A DNA stretch of 12,670 bases, taken from contig JAZNRA010000104.1 in assembly GCA_045590415.1 (NCBI GenBank), positions 1 to 12,670 on the forward strand. The letters run 5' to 3'. Below are positions 1-7,307 of this stretch, piece by piece; the first letter of the stretch is position 1, and the number at the start of each line of letters is the position of its first letter. The DNA is from RGIG3009 sp045590415. Its GTDB lineage: Bacteria; Bacillota; Clostridia; Oscillospirales; Acutalibacteraceae. Under the pieces are notes generated by a model. That model was given only the letters and a program-made list of their open reading frames with translations. It was not told the origin of the DNA and made no database searches. The position numbers and the translations under genes were made by a program.

Positions 1-777
1 GTGTCGTTCCCGTGTATCATGAAACCGCTGGATAACGCGGGGTCTCGCGGTGTGGTGCTGTGCCACGATAAGGACGAACTTTCTGCGCAGTACGACTATT
101 CCCGACACGAATCGCGCGGAGCGGGTGTTATCATCGAGGAATGTATGGTGGGGCCCGAGGTCAGCGTGGAGATCATCGTGCTTCGCGGTGTACCGCATAT
201 CCTGGAGGTGACCGATAAATTGACGACGGGTGCCCCGCATTTTGTGGAAATGGGGCATAGCCAACCAAGCCGTTTAGCGGCACGGGATTTAGAGAAGATC
301 CGCGACTTAGCGGGGCGTGCCGCGTTGGCGGTGGGGATCGAGAACGGTCCCGCCCACGCGGAGATCATGCTTACCAAAGACGGCCCCAAAATGGTGGAGA
401 TCGGCGCCCGCATGGGCGGTGACTGCATCACCACGCATTTGGTGCCGCTGTCCACCGGTGTGGATATGATACGAGCAACCATTGAGATCGCCTGCAGCAT
501 CGAGCCCGATCTTGAACCGAAATGGGACAAGGGCGCGGCGATTCGCTATTTCGACGTGCCGTACGGTACTATCACGGCGACCGACGGCGTGGAAGATGCC
601 AAACAGATCGATGGTGTCAAGGAAATCCAGTTTACCAAAACGGTGGGGGATATCGTCGGCGAGATCGGCAGTTCCACCGACCGCGTGGGGTTTGTGATTG
701 TACAGAGCGATACGGCCGAAAACGCGGTTGCTACGTGCGAAAGCGTGCTGAAAACCGTGCAAATTGCGATTGAGTAA
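1..777 (+). CDS. ATP-grasp ligase, 5'-truncated by the window edge
   Basis: This is the C-terminal part (258 residues visible) of an ATP-grasp carboxylate-amine/thiol ligase. The family activates a carboxylate as acyl-phosphate with ATP and couples it to an amine or other nucleophile. The fragment opens inside the ATP-binding subdomain at FPCIMKPLDNAGSRGV, with the ATP-contacting Lys at residue 8. The IIEE strand (residues 44-47) follows. The metal-binding region pairs AEIM (Glu121) with VEIGARMGG (Glu133), about 12 residues apart as expected. A C-terminal subdomain covers roughly 175-258. The GTG at base 1 is an internal Val codon, because about 140 N-terminal residues of a normal ATP-grasp protein are missing and no ribosome site is visible. 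It ends 15 bases before a second ATP-grasp gene that aligns with it throughout, so the two look paralogous. Substrate unknown; an amino-acid or sugar-acid ligation linked to the glycan is inference from context. Confidence 0.88.
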   Translation: MSFPCIMKPLDNAGSRGVVLCHDKDELSAQYDYSRHESRGAGVIIEECMVGPEVSVEIIVLRGVPHILEVTDKLTTGAPHFVEMGHSQPSRLAARDLEKIRDLAGRAALAVGIENGPAHAEIMLTKDGPKMVEIGARMGGDCITTHLVPLSTGVDMIRATIEIACSIEPDLEPKWDKGAAIRYFDVPYGTITATDGVEDAKQIDGVKEIQFTKTVGDIVGEIGSSTDRVGFVIVQSDTAENAVATCESVLKTVQIAIE

Positions 778-792
778 AGGAGAGACAGTAGC

Positions 793-2079
793 ATGAATCT
801 TCAGGGAAAACGGTTATTGGTGCTCGGTTGCGCCAACAATGCGCCGGATATTAAAAGCTTTGCCGATAAGTACGGCGTACAGATCGTCGTTGCCGGCATG
901 GCGTTTGCCGAAGAAATTAAAGCGATAACCGACGAGCGATATGTCTTGGACATTTTGGATCGTGAAGCGCTCGCAACGTTGATTCGCGAAAAACAGATCG
1001 ACGGTGTGTTTGTGGGCGGTAACGAGAACATCATTTCTTGCGCTATCGACGTGACGGAAAAACTGGGACTGCCGTTTTATTCCTCCCGCCAATTATGGGA
1101 TACGCTGATGAACAAGCGCATCTTTAAGCAAGCATGCCGTGAGTATGGTGTTCCCACCATGGAAGATTATGAGATTGACGAAACCGACCTCGAAGCTGCG
1201 GCGCTGGCACTGCCGTATCCGGTTGTTATCAAGCCGGTGGATAATTGCGGCAGTACCGGTGTGATGAAATGCGAGCGAGCGGAGGATTTCGTTGAGTTAT
1301 ATAACTTCGCGAAACAGAATTCGCGAACGGGCGAAGTCACCGTAGAGGAATTCGATGACGGCTTCGAAATTTGCGTATATTACACGTTTGTTGACGGTAA
1401 CGTAACGGTCAGCTCCATGGCGGATAAATACGTGCGCGGTAATACCGAAAGTTTTATTCCGCTCTCGGAGATCTATGCGTATCCGTCGCAACACCTGCCG
1501 TTGTATCTTGAAAAGATCGATAAAAAAATGCGTGCCATGCTGACGGGGCTCGGCATCCAAAACGGCATCACCAGTATGCAGGGTTTTTACAAGAACGGCA
1601 ACATCAAGTTCTTTGAAATGGGCTACCGCCTTGGCGGTACGGCGCAATATCGCTACACTGAGCACCTTAACGGCATTAACACCTTGCACATGATGATGGC
1701 GCACGCCTTGACGGGTAAGATGCAAGGCGGGGATCAAAACAACGATGACGCCGCTTTCAAAAAGCCGTGCTGCACCTTAACGCTGCTTTCTAAAGGCGGC
1801 ACGGTGGCACGCATTGAAGGGGTGGAGGAAGCCCGCCGGCTGCCCGAGGTGTTGTACATTGAAAACCGCTATAAGGTGGGCGATACCATCAAAGCAACGC
1901 GTACGACCACGCAATTCCATGTGCGCTTGTACATCGTAGCGGAAAACGAAGCACACATGAAAGAACTCATCAATCATTTGCAAACGTCAATCCAAGCATA
2001 CGATACCAACGGTGAGCCGATGCTCATCACGCACTTTGATACCGACAAATTGACGTTCGGTGAAAACCGTTTCGGTTAA
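793..2079 (+). CDS. ATP-grasp domain ligase, second of a tandem pair
   Basis: Complete 428-residue ATP-grasp enzyme, predicted cytoplasmic. Residues 5-100 form an N-terminal pre-ATP-grasp Rossmann-like domain (KRLLVLGCANNAPDI). The ATP-grasp core follows, with Lys147 in VVIKPVDNCGSTGV, the VEEF strand at 184-187, and EMGYRLGG at 275-282. Residues from about 325 form the C-terminal subdomain also seen in the upstream gene. The ATG at 793 is chosen because AAGGAG (777-782) lies 10 bases upstream, overlapping the preceding stop. Compared with its neighbour, the first metal-binding acidic position is Gln263 (SMQGF) rather than Glu. I recall a Gln here in related polysaccharide-locus ATP-grasp proteins, so this may be a family trait rather than a defect. 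Substrate is not predictable. Ligation of an amino acid or small acid used in decorating the polysaccharide is the contextual guess. Confidence 0.9.
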   Translation: MNLQGKRLLVLGCANNAPDIKSFADKYGVQIVVAGMAFAEEIKAITDERYVLDILDREALATLIREKQIDGVFVGGNENIISCAIDVTEKLGLPFYSSRQLWDTLMNKRIFKQACREYGVPTMEDYEIDETDLEAAALALPYPVVIKPVDNCGSTGVMKCERAEDFVELYNFAKQNSRTGEVTVEEFDDGFEICVYYTFVDGNVTVSSMADKYVRGNTESFIPLSEIYAYPSQHLPLYLEKIDKKMRAMLTGLGIQNGITSMQGFYKNGNIKFFEMGYRLGGTAQYRYTEHLNGINTLHMMMAHALTGKMQGGDQNNDDAAFKKPCCTLTLLSKGGTVARIEGVEEARRLPEVLYIENRYKVGDTIKATRTTTQFHVRLYIVAENEAHMKELINHLQTSIQAYDTNGEPMLITHFDTDKLTFGENRFG

Positions 2080-2092
2080 AGGGTGCTTTGCT

Positions 2093-3325
2093 ATGAAGTT
2101 GTTAAAATTATCTCCGTATTATACGCCGGAACGCACGTCCAGCTCGCACCTAACGCAGGATCTGGAACAGGCGTATGTTGATGCCGGTTTTGAAACAGAA
2201 GTGTATTGCCCGACGCCTACCAGAGGCGTTACGTCCGCGGTGCGCGAGCAATACAAGCGCATACGTTACGAGGAAACACACGGCGGTGCGATCAAAATCC
2301 ATCGGTTTTCGATGTTCCGCGAGGGACGTAATCCCATTCTCCGCGCGGTGCGGTACGTGCTGGTAAACCTCATTCAATACCATAAAGGTGCCCACACACA
2401 AGAGATCGACGTGATCACGGCGGGCAGTACCCCGCCGACGCAGGGCATCTTATGCGGACTTGTCAAAAAACGCTTGTCCAAGAAATATAAACGGAACGTT
2501 CCGTTTTTTTACACGCTTCAGGATGTCTTTCCCGATTCGCTTGTTACGGCGGGGCTTGCCAAAAAAGGCGGGCTTTTGTGGAAGATCGGGCGCAAAATTG
2601 AAGATTTCACCTACCGTCATGCGGATGTCATCGTAGTGATTGGCGAGGATATTAAGCGCAACATCATGGAAAAGGGTGTACCGGAGGAGAAGATCCACGT
2701 CATCCCGAACTGGATCGACACCGAGAAGGTAAAGCCGGTCGCATTTCAAGACAATGCGCTTGCTGAGGAACTCGGCATCGAGGACGGCAAATTCCGCGTG
2801 GTGTACGCGGGCAACCTTGGCTTGATGCAGGGTGTGGACACCTTAATACAAGCCGCCGAACTGCTAAAAGACGACGACACGGTCGAGTTCTTAATCTTTG
2901 GCAAAGGCGCGGCAGAAGAAAAGCTCAAAGCACAGGCGGAAAACCTGCCGAACGTACGGTTTTTCCCGCTTCAGCCCGCCGAGCGGGTCAGTGAGGTGTA
3001 TTCACTCGGTGACACGTGTGCCGTGCTCTGCAAAAAAGGCACGGGCGGTGCGGGTGTTCCCAGTAAAACGTGGACGATCATGGCGTGCGGCAGACCGCTG
3101 CTTGTATCCTTTGATGACGGCGAACTGTGCAAAACCGTGCAGACCGCCGAAGCGGGGCTGTGCTCACCGGCAGAAGATGCCGCGGCGCTCGCGGAAAACA
3201 TCAAAGCGCTGAAGGCGGATGCCGGCAAATACGGCGCAAACGCCCGCACCTATGCCGTCGAACACGCGGACAAGGTGCAAGCCGTAGAGAAGTATGTTGA
3301 GTTAATTCGCAAGAGCGCGAAATAA
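2093..3325 (+). CDS. GT4-like glycosyltransferase, WcaI/WbuB-type
   Basis: A 410-residue GT-B fold glycosyltransferase that would add one sugar to the lipid-linked repeat unit at the cytoplasmic membrane face. The N-terminal acceptor domain begins MKLLKLSPYYTPE. The linker carries IPNWIDTEKV (204-213). The donor-binding domain starts at YAGNLGLMQG (238-247) and continues to GVPSKTWTIMACGRP (321-335), a pattern typical of the WcaI/WbuB branch. WbuB in E. coli is associated with L-FucNAc transfer, which would fit the fnlA-type gene at the end of the window; this is inference, not specificity evidence. The two glutamates of the common GT4 E-x7-E motif appear as Ala320 and Thr328. An in-frame GTG at 2060 would add 11 residues. 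The ATG at 2093 is preferred because it avoids overlap with the previous gene, has AAAGGG (2078-2083) 9 bases upstream, and gives the usual N-terminus. Confidence 0.88.
   Translation: MKLLKLSPYYTPERTSSSHLTQDLEQAYVDAGFETEVYCPTPTRGVTSAVREQYKRIRYEETHGGAIKIHRFSMFREGRNPILRAVRYVLVNLIQYHKGAHTQEIDVITAGSTPPTQGILCGLVKKRLSKKYKRNVPFFYTLQDVFPDSLVTAGLAKKGGLLWKIGRKIEDFTYRHADVIVVIGEDIKRNIMEKGVPEEKIHVIPNWIDTEKVKPVAFQDNALAEELGIEDGKFRVVYAGNLGLMQGVDTLIQAAELLKDDDTVEFLIFGKGAAEEKLKAQAENLPNVRFFPLQPAERVSEVYSLGDTCAVLCKKGTGGAGVPSKTWTIMACGRPLLVSFDDGELCKTVQTAEAGLCSPAEDAAALAENIKALKADAGKYGANARTYAVEHADKVQAVEKYVELIRKSAK
2489..2510 (+). other. 18-bp perfect palindrome followed by T residues inside a glycosyltransferase gene
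   Basis: AAACGGAACGTTCCGTTT at 2489-2506 is identical to its own reverse complement and is followed by four more T residues, giving a run of seven T. As RNA it could form a seven-pair stem with an ACGU loop and a U tail, resembling a weak intrinsic terminator. As DNA it could bind a symmetrical dimer. It encodes Lys-Arg-Asn-Val-Pro-Phe-Phe in frame, so it may be coincidental. The stem has only three G-C pairs. Confidence 0.35.
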
Positions 3326-3331
3326 ACAAAA

Positions 3332-3340
3332 AAGGAGGTT
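3332..3340 (+). promoter_or_regulatory. Very strong ribosome binding site
   Basis: AAGGAGGTT, 6 bases before the ATG at 3347, is close to a full complement of the 16S rRNA 3' end. It fixes the start of the second glycosyltransferase and suggests high initiation on this cistron. Confidence 0.85.
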
Positions 3341-3346
3341 GCACGT

Positions 3347-4396
3347 ATGAAGGTATTGCTGTTATCGGTGCAGTCTGCCGTATCCAAAGGCGGCATTGCC
3401 ACGTGGACCGAGCGGTATCTTGATGCGTGCGACCAAGCGGGCATTTCGTGTGATCTCGTCAACACGGCGGCGATCGGCAAAATTGCTACGCAGGCAACAA
3501 GCAAACGCAATCTGTGGGACGAGCTTCGCCGAACGGTGGGCATGCACCGTGAATTGACTCGTCGTTTGAAGCACCACGACTACGACGTGGCGCATTTGAA
3601 TACGAGCATCGGCCTTTTCGGCATTATCCGTGATTACGGTCTCGCTAAGTGTATTCACAAACGCGGGATCCCGCTCGTGTTGCATTTCCATTGTGATATT
3701 CCCTTTTGGACGCGGAAAACGATCATTCGGTGGTATTTGGGAAAGATTCTCAAACTGACTGCTGCCAATTTCGTGCTGTGTGATAACAGCGCACGGTATT
3801 TGCAAGATCACTACGGTGCCGATAGCGTGAAAGTCCCCAATTTTGTGGACGATACGCTGGTGATTGAAAAGAAAACCATTCGTGAAACGCTCGAATCGGT
3901 GTGCTTTGTCGGTCGGATCACGCATGCCAAAGGTGCCAGGGAATTATACGAAGCGGCGCGCCGCCATCCCGACGTGCGGTTTGATCTGGTGGGCGAACTC
4001 AGCGGACAAATGGCAGACGTCACACCGCCCGACAACCTGCGGTTTTTAGGATTACTTCCGCACGAGGAAGTGCTTGGCGTGCTGGACGAAACCGATGCCT
4101 TTGTGTTCCCGAGCTACAGTGAAGGTTTTTCTCTGGCACTCGCGGAGGCGATGGCAAGAGGACTGCCGTGTATTGTCACCGACGTCGGCGCGAATGCCGA
4201 TATGATTGAAAATAACGGCGGTATCGTTGTTCCTGCGCGGGATGCCGAGGCATTCTTGTCGGCGATAGCGACTATCAAGGACAAGAACGTGCGCCGCCAA
4301 ATGTCCGAGTGGAACATACAAAAAGTAACCGAGCAGTATTTAACCTCGAAGCTGATGCGGCGTTTCTTAGACGAGTATAACAAATTTGTGGGGTGA
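3347..4396 (+). CDS. GT4 family glycosyltransferase
   Basis: A 349-residue retaining GT-B glycosyltransferase. The N-terminus MKVLLLSVQSAVSKGGIATW shows the early Gly-Gly loop of GT4 enzymes. LHFHCDIPF (112-120) lies in the acceptor domain and VPNFVDD (163-169) in the linker. The donor domain begins CFVGRITHAKGARELYEAA. The E-x7-E motif is intact in EGFSLALAE (Glu259, Glu267), followed by AMARGLPCIVTDVGA. Length and architecture are normal for GT4. The start is unambiguous: AAGGAGGTT (3332-3340), a near-perfect anti-SD match, sits 6 bases before the ATG. Sugar and linkage cannot be read from the sequence. The stop overlaps the ribosome site of the next gene, the acyltransferase, suggesting translational coupling. 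Confidence 0.92.
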   Translation: MKVLLLSVQSAVSKGGIATWTERYLDACDQAGISCDLVNTAAIGKIATQATSKRNLWDELRRTVGMHRELTRRLKHHDYDVAHLNTSIGLFGIIRDYGLAKCIHKRGIPLVLHFHCDIPFWTRKTIIRWYLGKILKLTAANFVLCDNSARYLQDHYGADSVKVPNFVDDTLVIEKKTIRETLESVCFVGRITHAKGARELYEAARRHPDVRFDLVGELSGQMADVTPPDNLRFLGLLPHEEVLGVLDETDAFVFPSYSEGFSLALAEAMARGLPCIVTDVGANADMIENNGGIVVPARDAEAFLSAIATIKDKNVRRQMSEWNIQKVTEQYLTSKLMRRFLDEYNKFVG

Positions 4397-4400
4397 CAAT

Positions 4401-4904
4401 ATGTCGTTGTGGATTACGTACAAGCGAATAGTCAACAAAACGTGGCAGGTATTGTTCGCACCTGGTATCCGTCGTTCGTTCGGATCGTGCGGTGAGCGTG
4501 TTACCTTTGCCAAAAATTGTTCGATCTCAGGTGCCAAAAATTTGCATATCGGCACCAACGTATCGCTCAGTAGTGCCACGATTTTATGCACGCGTGCAAA
4601 ACTCATCATCGGGGACGACGTGATGTTCGGCCCGCATGTTACGGTTGTGACGGGTGATCATCGCATTGATATACCGGATCGTCCTATGATTTCGATAAAA
4701 GACAGCGAAAAGCTCCCTGAAAACGACCAAGATGTTGTGATAGAAAACGACGTGTGGGTCGGTGCGAATGCGATCATTTTAAAAGGTGTGACCATCGGCA
4801 CGGGCAGTGTGATCTGTGCCGGCGCGGTGGTTACCAAAGACGTCCCGCCGTATTCCATTGTCGGCGGTGTCCCGGCAAAAGTGATCAAAAAACGATTTGA
4901 ATGA
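4401..4904 (+). CDS. Left-handed beta-helix acyltransferase (WbbJ/LacA/NodL-like)
   Basis: A 167-residue hexapeptide-repeat transferase, which usually moves acetyl from acetyl-CoA to a sugar hydroxyl (sometimes an amine). Repeated [LIV]-G-x-x turns are visible: NLHIGTNVSL, KLIIGDDVMFGPHV, DVWVGANAIILKGVTIG and GTGSVICAGAVV. TGDHRID (84-90) carries the expected catalytic His87. The C-terminal VPPYSIVGGVPAKVI (148-162) is the classic end of this family. A TTG at 4386 would add five residues and overlap the previous gene. The ATG at 4401 is preferred, with GGGGTGA (4390-4396) 4 bases upstream. The gene sits between two glycosyltransferases, so O-acetylation of the repeat unit is the likely role. 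Because an amino-sugar pathway gene is nearby, N-acylation of a sugar nucleotide is an alternative. Confidence 0.92.
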   Translation: MSLWITYKRIVNKTWQVLFAPGIRRSFGSCGERVTFAKNCSISGAKNLHIGTNVSLSSATILCTRAKLIIGDDVMFGPHVTVVTGDHRIDIPDRPMISIKDSEKLPENDQDVVIENDVWVGANAIILKGVTIGTGSVICAGAVVTKDVPPYSIVGGVPAKVIKKRFE

Positions 4905-4923
4905 ACGAAAAAGGAGACCGAGC

Positions 4924-6084
4924 ATGAGCACGCAGCAGAGCAAACGTGTGGTGATGATCAACACGGGACCGTTTCCGGAAGGGGATGCGGGTGCCGTGCG
5001 GTTGTTATATACTGCCAAAGCGCTGACGCTTGCCGGCTATACGGTTGAGGTGTTGTGTCGCGGTAAGAAACGGGACGTAGGTTCAGTGGACGGTGTTGCG
5101 TATCGCTCGCTTCGTTACGCCGACCGCTCGCGGCTGCTCCGCGGGTTGGATTATTATCGGTTCCCGGCACGTGTTCGTGCATACTTACGTCAGCATAAAG
5201 CGGATTATCTGTACTTATACGACGCGCAGCCGTCGGTATTTGCGTTTTGCAAAGCGTTTGCGCGCAAACACGGTATCAAGGTGTTGTATGACTGTGTAGA
5301 GTGGTATTCACCCGAGCAATTCACCAAGGGTGAAAAGAGTGCCACCTATCGCGCTAAGAATCGGATCAACACCGAAATCGTGGATGAGTCGTTTTCGGTG
5401 ATCGCCATCAGTCGATACTTGGAACAGTATTTTGCGGGAAAAGGCATACATACCTTCCGCTTGCCGATCGTGTGCGACGGGGAAGAAACGGTGCAAAAAG
5501 CGCCGTCTTCTGAGAAACTCAACTTGTTTTATGCGGGCGCTCCGCACCGTAAAGATCTGGTGGGAAACGTGCTGGAAGCGGCATTGTTGCTCACTCCCGA
5601 AGAGCGGGCGCGGCTGTCGGTTACGCTGGTCGGTGTCAATCGCCAAAGTTTGATCAACGTATCCGGCATTGCCGAAAAAACGCTGGACGCGTGTGCAAAC
5701 ATTTTGATGTGTTACGGACGCGTACCGCGTGACGAAGTCCTTCGTTTGATGGCGGAGGCGGATTTCACGATCTTACCGCGCAATGCCGCCTTGCGATTTG
5801 CAAGGGCGGGATTCCCCAGTAAAGTGGTGGAAAGTCTTGCGCACGCGACACCGATTTTGTGCAACTATTCTTCCGATTTGGAGTTGTATTTAAAAGACGG
5901 CGAGAACGCGGTCGTTGCGGACGATCATACGCCGCAGGCGTTGGCAAAAGCCCTCACACGGGCACTTCAATTAACACCGTCGGAAAAAGACCGCATGAAA
6001 CAAGCGGCGCAGGACAGTGCCAAACAGCAATTTGATTATCGACTGTACGCCCGGCCGTTGCAAAATTTTTTTGAAAGCATGTAA
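4924..6084 (+). CDS. GT4-like glycosyltransferase
   Basis: A 386-residue GT-B protein. The acceptor domain runs from VVMINTGPFPEGDAGAVR (residues 9-26, a Gly/Asp-rich loop as in GT4 enzymes) through YLYLYDAQP (95-103). The donor domain begins NLFYAGAPHRKDLVGNVLEA. The active-site region is RAGFPSKVVESLAHATP (294-310), followed by ELYLKDGENAV. It keeps the second glutamate of E-x7-E (Glu303), but the first falls on Ala295; a PSK signature is present as in WcaI-like enzymes. The start is placed at ATG 4924 because AAGGAGA (4911-4917) lies 6 bases upstream. A TTG at 4897 in frame would overlap the acyltransferase and has no good ribosome site. It probably adds one residue of the repeat unit; donor and acceptor unknown. 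Confidence 0.85.
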   Translation: MSTQQSKRVVMINTGPFPEGDAGAVRLLYTAKALTLAGYTVEVLCRGKKRDVGSVDGVAYRSLRYADRSRLLRGLDYYRFPARVRAYLRQHKADYLYLYDAQPSVFAFCKAFARKHGIKVLYDCVEWYSPEQFTKGEKSATYRAKNRINTEIVDESFSVIAISRYLEQYFAGKGIHTFRLPIVCDGEETVQKAPSSEKLNLFYAGAPHRKDLVGNVLEAALLLTPEERARLSVTLVGVNRQSLINVSGIAEKTLDACANILMCYGRVPRDEVLRLMAEADFTILPRNAALRFARAGFPSKVVESLAHATPILCNYSSDLELYLKDGENAVVADDHTPQALAKALTRALQLTPSEKDRMKQAAQDSAKQQFDYRLYARPLQNFFESM

Positions 6085-6088
6085 GTAA

Positions 6089-6099
6089 GGAGAATCTCC
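6089..6099 (+). promoter_or_regulatory. wzy ribosome site in a possible small hairpin
   Basis: GGAG of the Shine-Dalgarno site (6089-6092) can pair with CTCC (6096-6099) directly before the ATG at 6100, with an AAT loop. Four G-C-rich pairs could partly mask the site. Stability is marginal and the effect on translation is inferred. Confidence 0.35.
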
Positions 6100-7302
6100 A
6101 TGGAACGATCTTTAAAGCCGCCTCGCAAGGGTATACGCCTGGAACACTTTATCCTGTTCTTCATATGCTTAGCAAGTATGAATATGATCAACCGCTACTT
6201 CTACTTTCTGTTTGCGGCGCTGGGTTTATTTTGTCTGCGCAGAGAGAGTAAAGTGCGCCTTTCTCCGCTCCCGCTCATTACGCTGTTGATGCTTGGCTTA
6301 TCGATGGTCCTTTTCTCGCCGGCCACCGCTTTTTCGATAACGGGCCTCATCAAGCCGTTCACCTTTTTACTGTGCTTTTTTGTGGGAACGGGACTGGTAA
6401 CCGATGACCGTGACGAGGATCCGTATAAGGGGTTTTACCGGTTGGTGGTGGCGGTTGCCTTGGGGTTGCTGATCCACTACGCGTTAAACTGGTTGACGAA
6501 TCTGTCTTCCGATTACCGCAATACCGTTGATATTTGGACCGATACGGTTATCGCCGCTACCGGTCAGGCGGCCATCGCGTGTATCCCGCTCTCGCTTGCG
6601 ATTGCGTGTTTGTTTATAGATTGTGACAAGAAGTATAAAGTGTTTGCCTGGATCACGATCGGCATTGCCCTGATGTACAATCTGATTTTGTCGGGCCGAA
6701 CCATGTTCATCATTGCGCTTGTTGTCGTGTTGGTGGCTTTTTTGTACCGCTTGGCGGAACAAGGGCGAAACCGTGTACGCACGATCGTAATTGCGTTGCT
6801 GGTCGTAGGCGTTGTGCTGGTTCTCTACCGGAGCAACGTGTTCGGTGTGCGGTCGTTCGTGGAGAATTCGCCGTTCTATGAGCGGTTCTTTATGGAAGAG
6901 AGCACCATGGAACTGGATGAAGACGGACGTATGGAACACAAGATATACTACGTCCGTAACGCGTACCTCCACCTGTTTGGTGGCTCGCATATGCACGATG
7001 CGGTCGGCTACGCGCACGACATCTATTTGGATACGTATGACGAATCGGGTATCTTTGCGTTCCTTGGTATCACCATCTATATTATCCACGCGGTGTGGAC
7101 ACTGATCAAAGTTGTCAAAGATAAAACGACACCGTTTGCCCTGCGTCAGATCGCGCTGTGCGTCTCGGTCGGTATCCACCTGGTGTTTTGGGTGGAACCG
7201 ATCTTGCAGGGCATGCCGTGGTTGTTCGCCTCTTTCTGTTTGCTGGATGGGTATCTGTTCAGCATTGTGCAACGCAGCGCGAAAAAACGATTGGGTAGGT
7301 GA
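6100..7302 (+). CDS. wzy: Polysaccharide polymerase, Wzy/O-antigen ligase superfamily
   Basis: A 400-residue polytopic membrane protein with about ten hydrophobic segments, roughly at 16-30, 32-46, 57-72, 82-100, 112-130, 150-172, 180-196, 201-217, 227-243 and, after a large loop, 318-337 and 350-366. The loop at about 244-317 would face outside the membrane. It ends in AHDIYLDTYDESGI (305-318), resembling the His-x-x-x-Leu...Glu-x-Gly pattern of O-antigen ligase/Wzy proteins. LSGRTMF (197-203) matches the Gly-Arg motif near the preceding helix. Such enzymes join flipped lipid-linked repeat units. Primary sequence conservation is low in this group, so polymerase versus ligase cannot be settled, but the adjacent flippase and glycosyltransferases favour Wzy. 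ATG 6100 has AAGGAGA (6087-6093) upstream, which may fold with the bases just before the start. Confidence 0.82.
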   Translation: MERSLKPPRKGIRLEHFILFFICLASMNMINRYFYFLFAALGLFCLRRESKVRLSPLPLITLLMLGLSMVLFSPATAFSITGLIKPFTFLLCFFVGTGLVTDDRDEDPYKGFYRLVVAVALGLLIHYALNWLTNLSSDYRNTVDIWTDTVIAATGQAAIACIPLSLAIACLFIDCDKKYKVFAWITIGIALMYNLILSGRTMFIIALVVVLVAFLYRLAEQGRNRVRTIVIALLVVGVVLVLYRSNVFGVRSFVENSPFYERFFMEESTMELDEDGRMEHKIYYVRNAYLHLFGGSHMHDAVGYAHDIYLDTYDESGIFAFLGITIYIIHAVWTLIKVVKDKTTPFALRQIALCVSVGIHLVFWVEPILQGMPWLFASFCLLDGYLFSIVQRSAKKRLGR

Positions 7303-7307
7303 ATGGG

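Noticed and set aside
1..777. Treating the GTG at base 1 as a true start codon
   Set aside because: The protein begins in the middle of the ATP-grasp core at the strand containing the ATP-binding Lys; the N-terminal domain must lie before the window.
2060..2092. Upstream GTG start for the first complete glycosyltransferase
   Set aside because: It would overlap the preceding gene and add 11 residues unlike the family N-terminus; AAAGGG correctly spaced before ATG 2093 supports the shorter form.
6484..7272. Long open frame of 262 codons on the minus strand opposite the polymerase gene
   Set aside because: Its translation is rich in Arg, His, Gln and Asp with no recognisable motif. It lies wholly antisense to a well-supported membrane protein gene, as expected from complementing T-rich hydrophobic codons.
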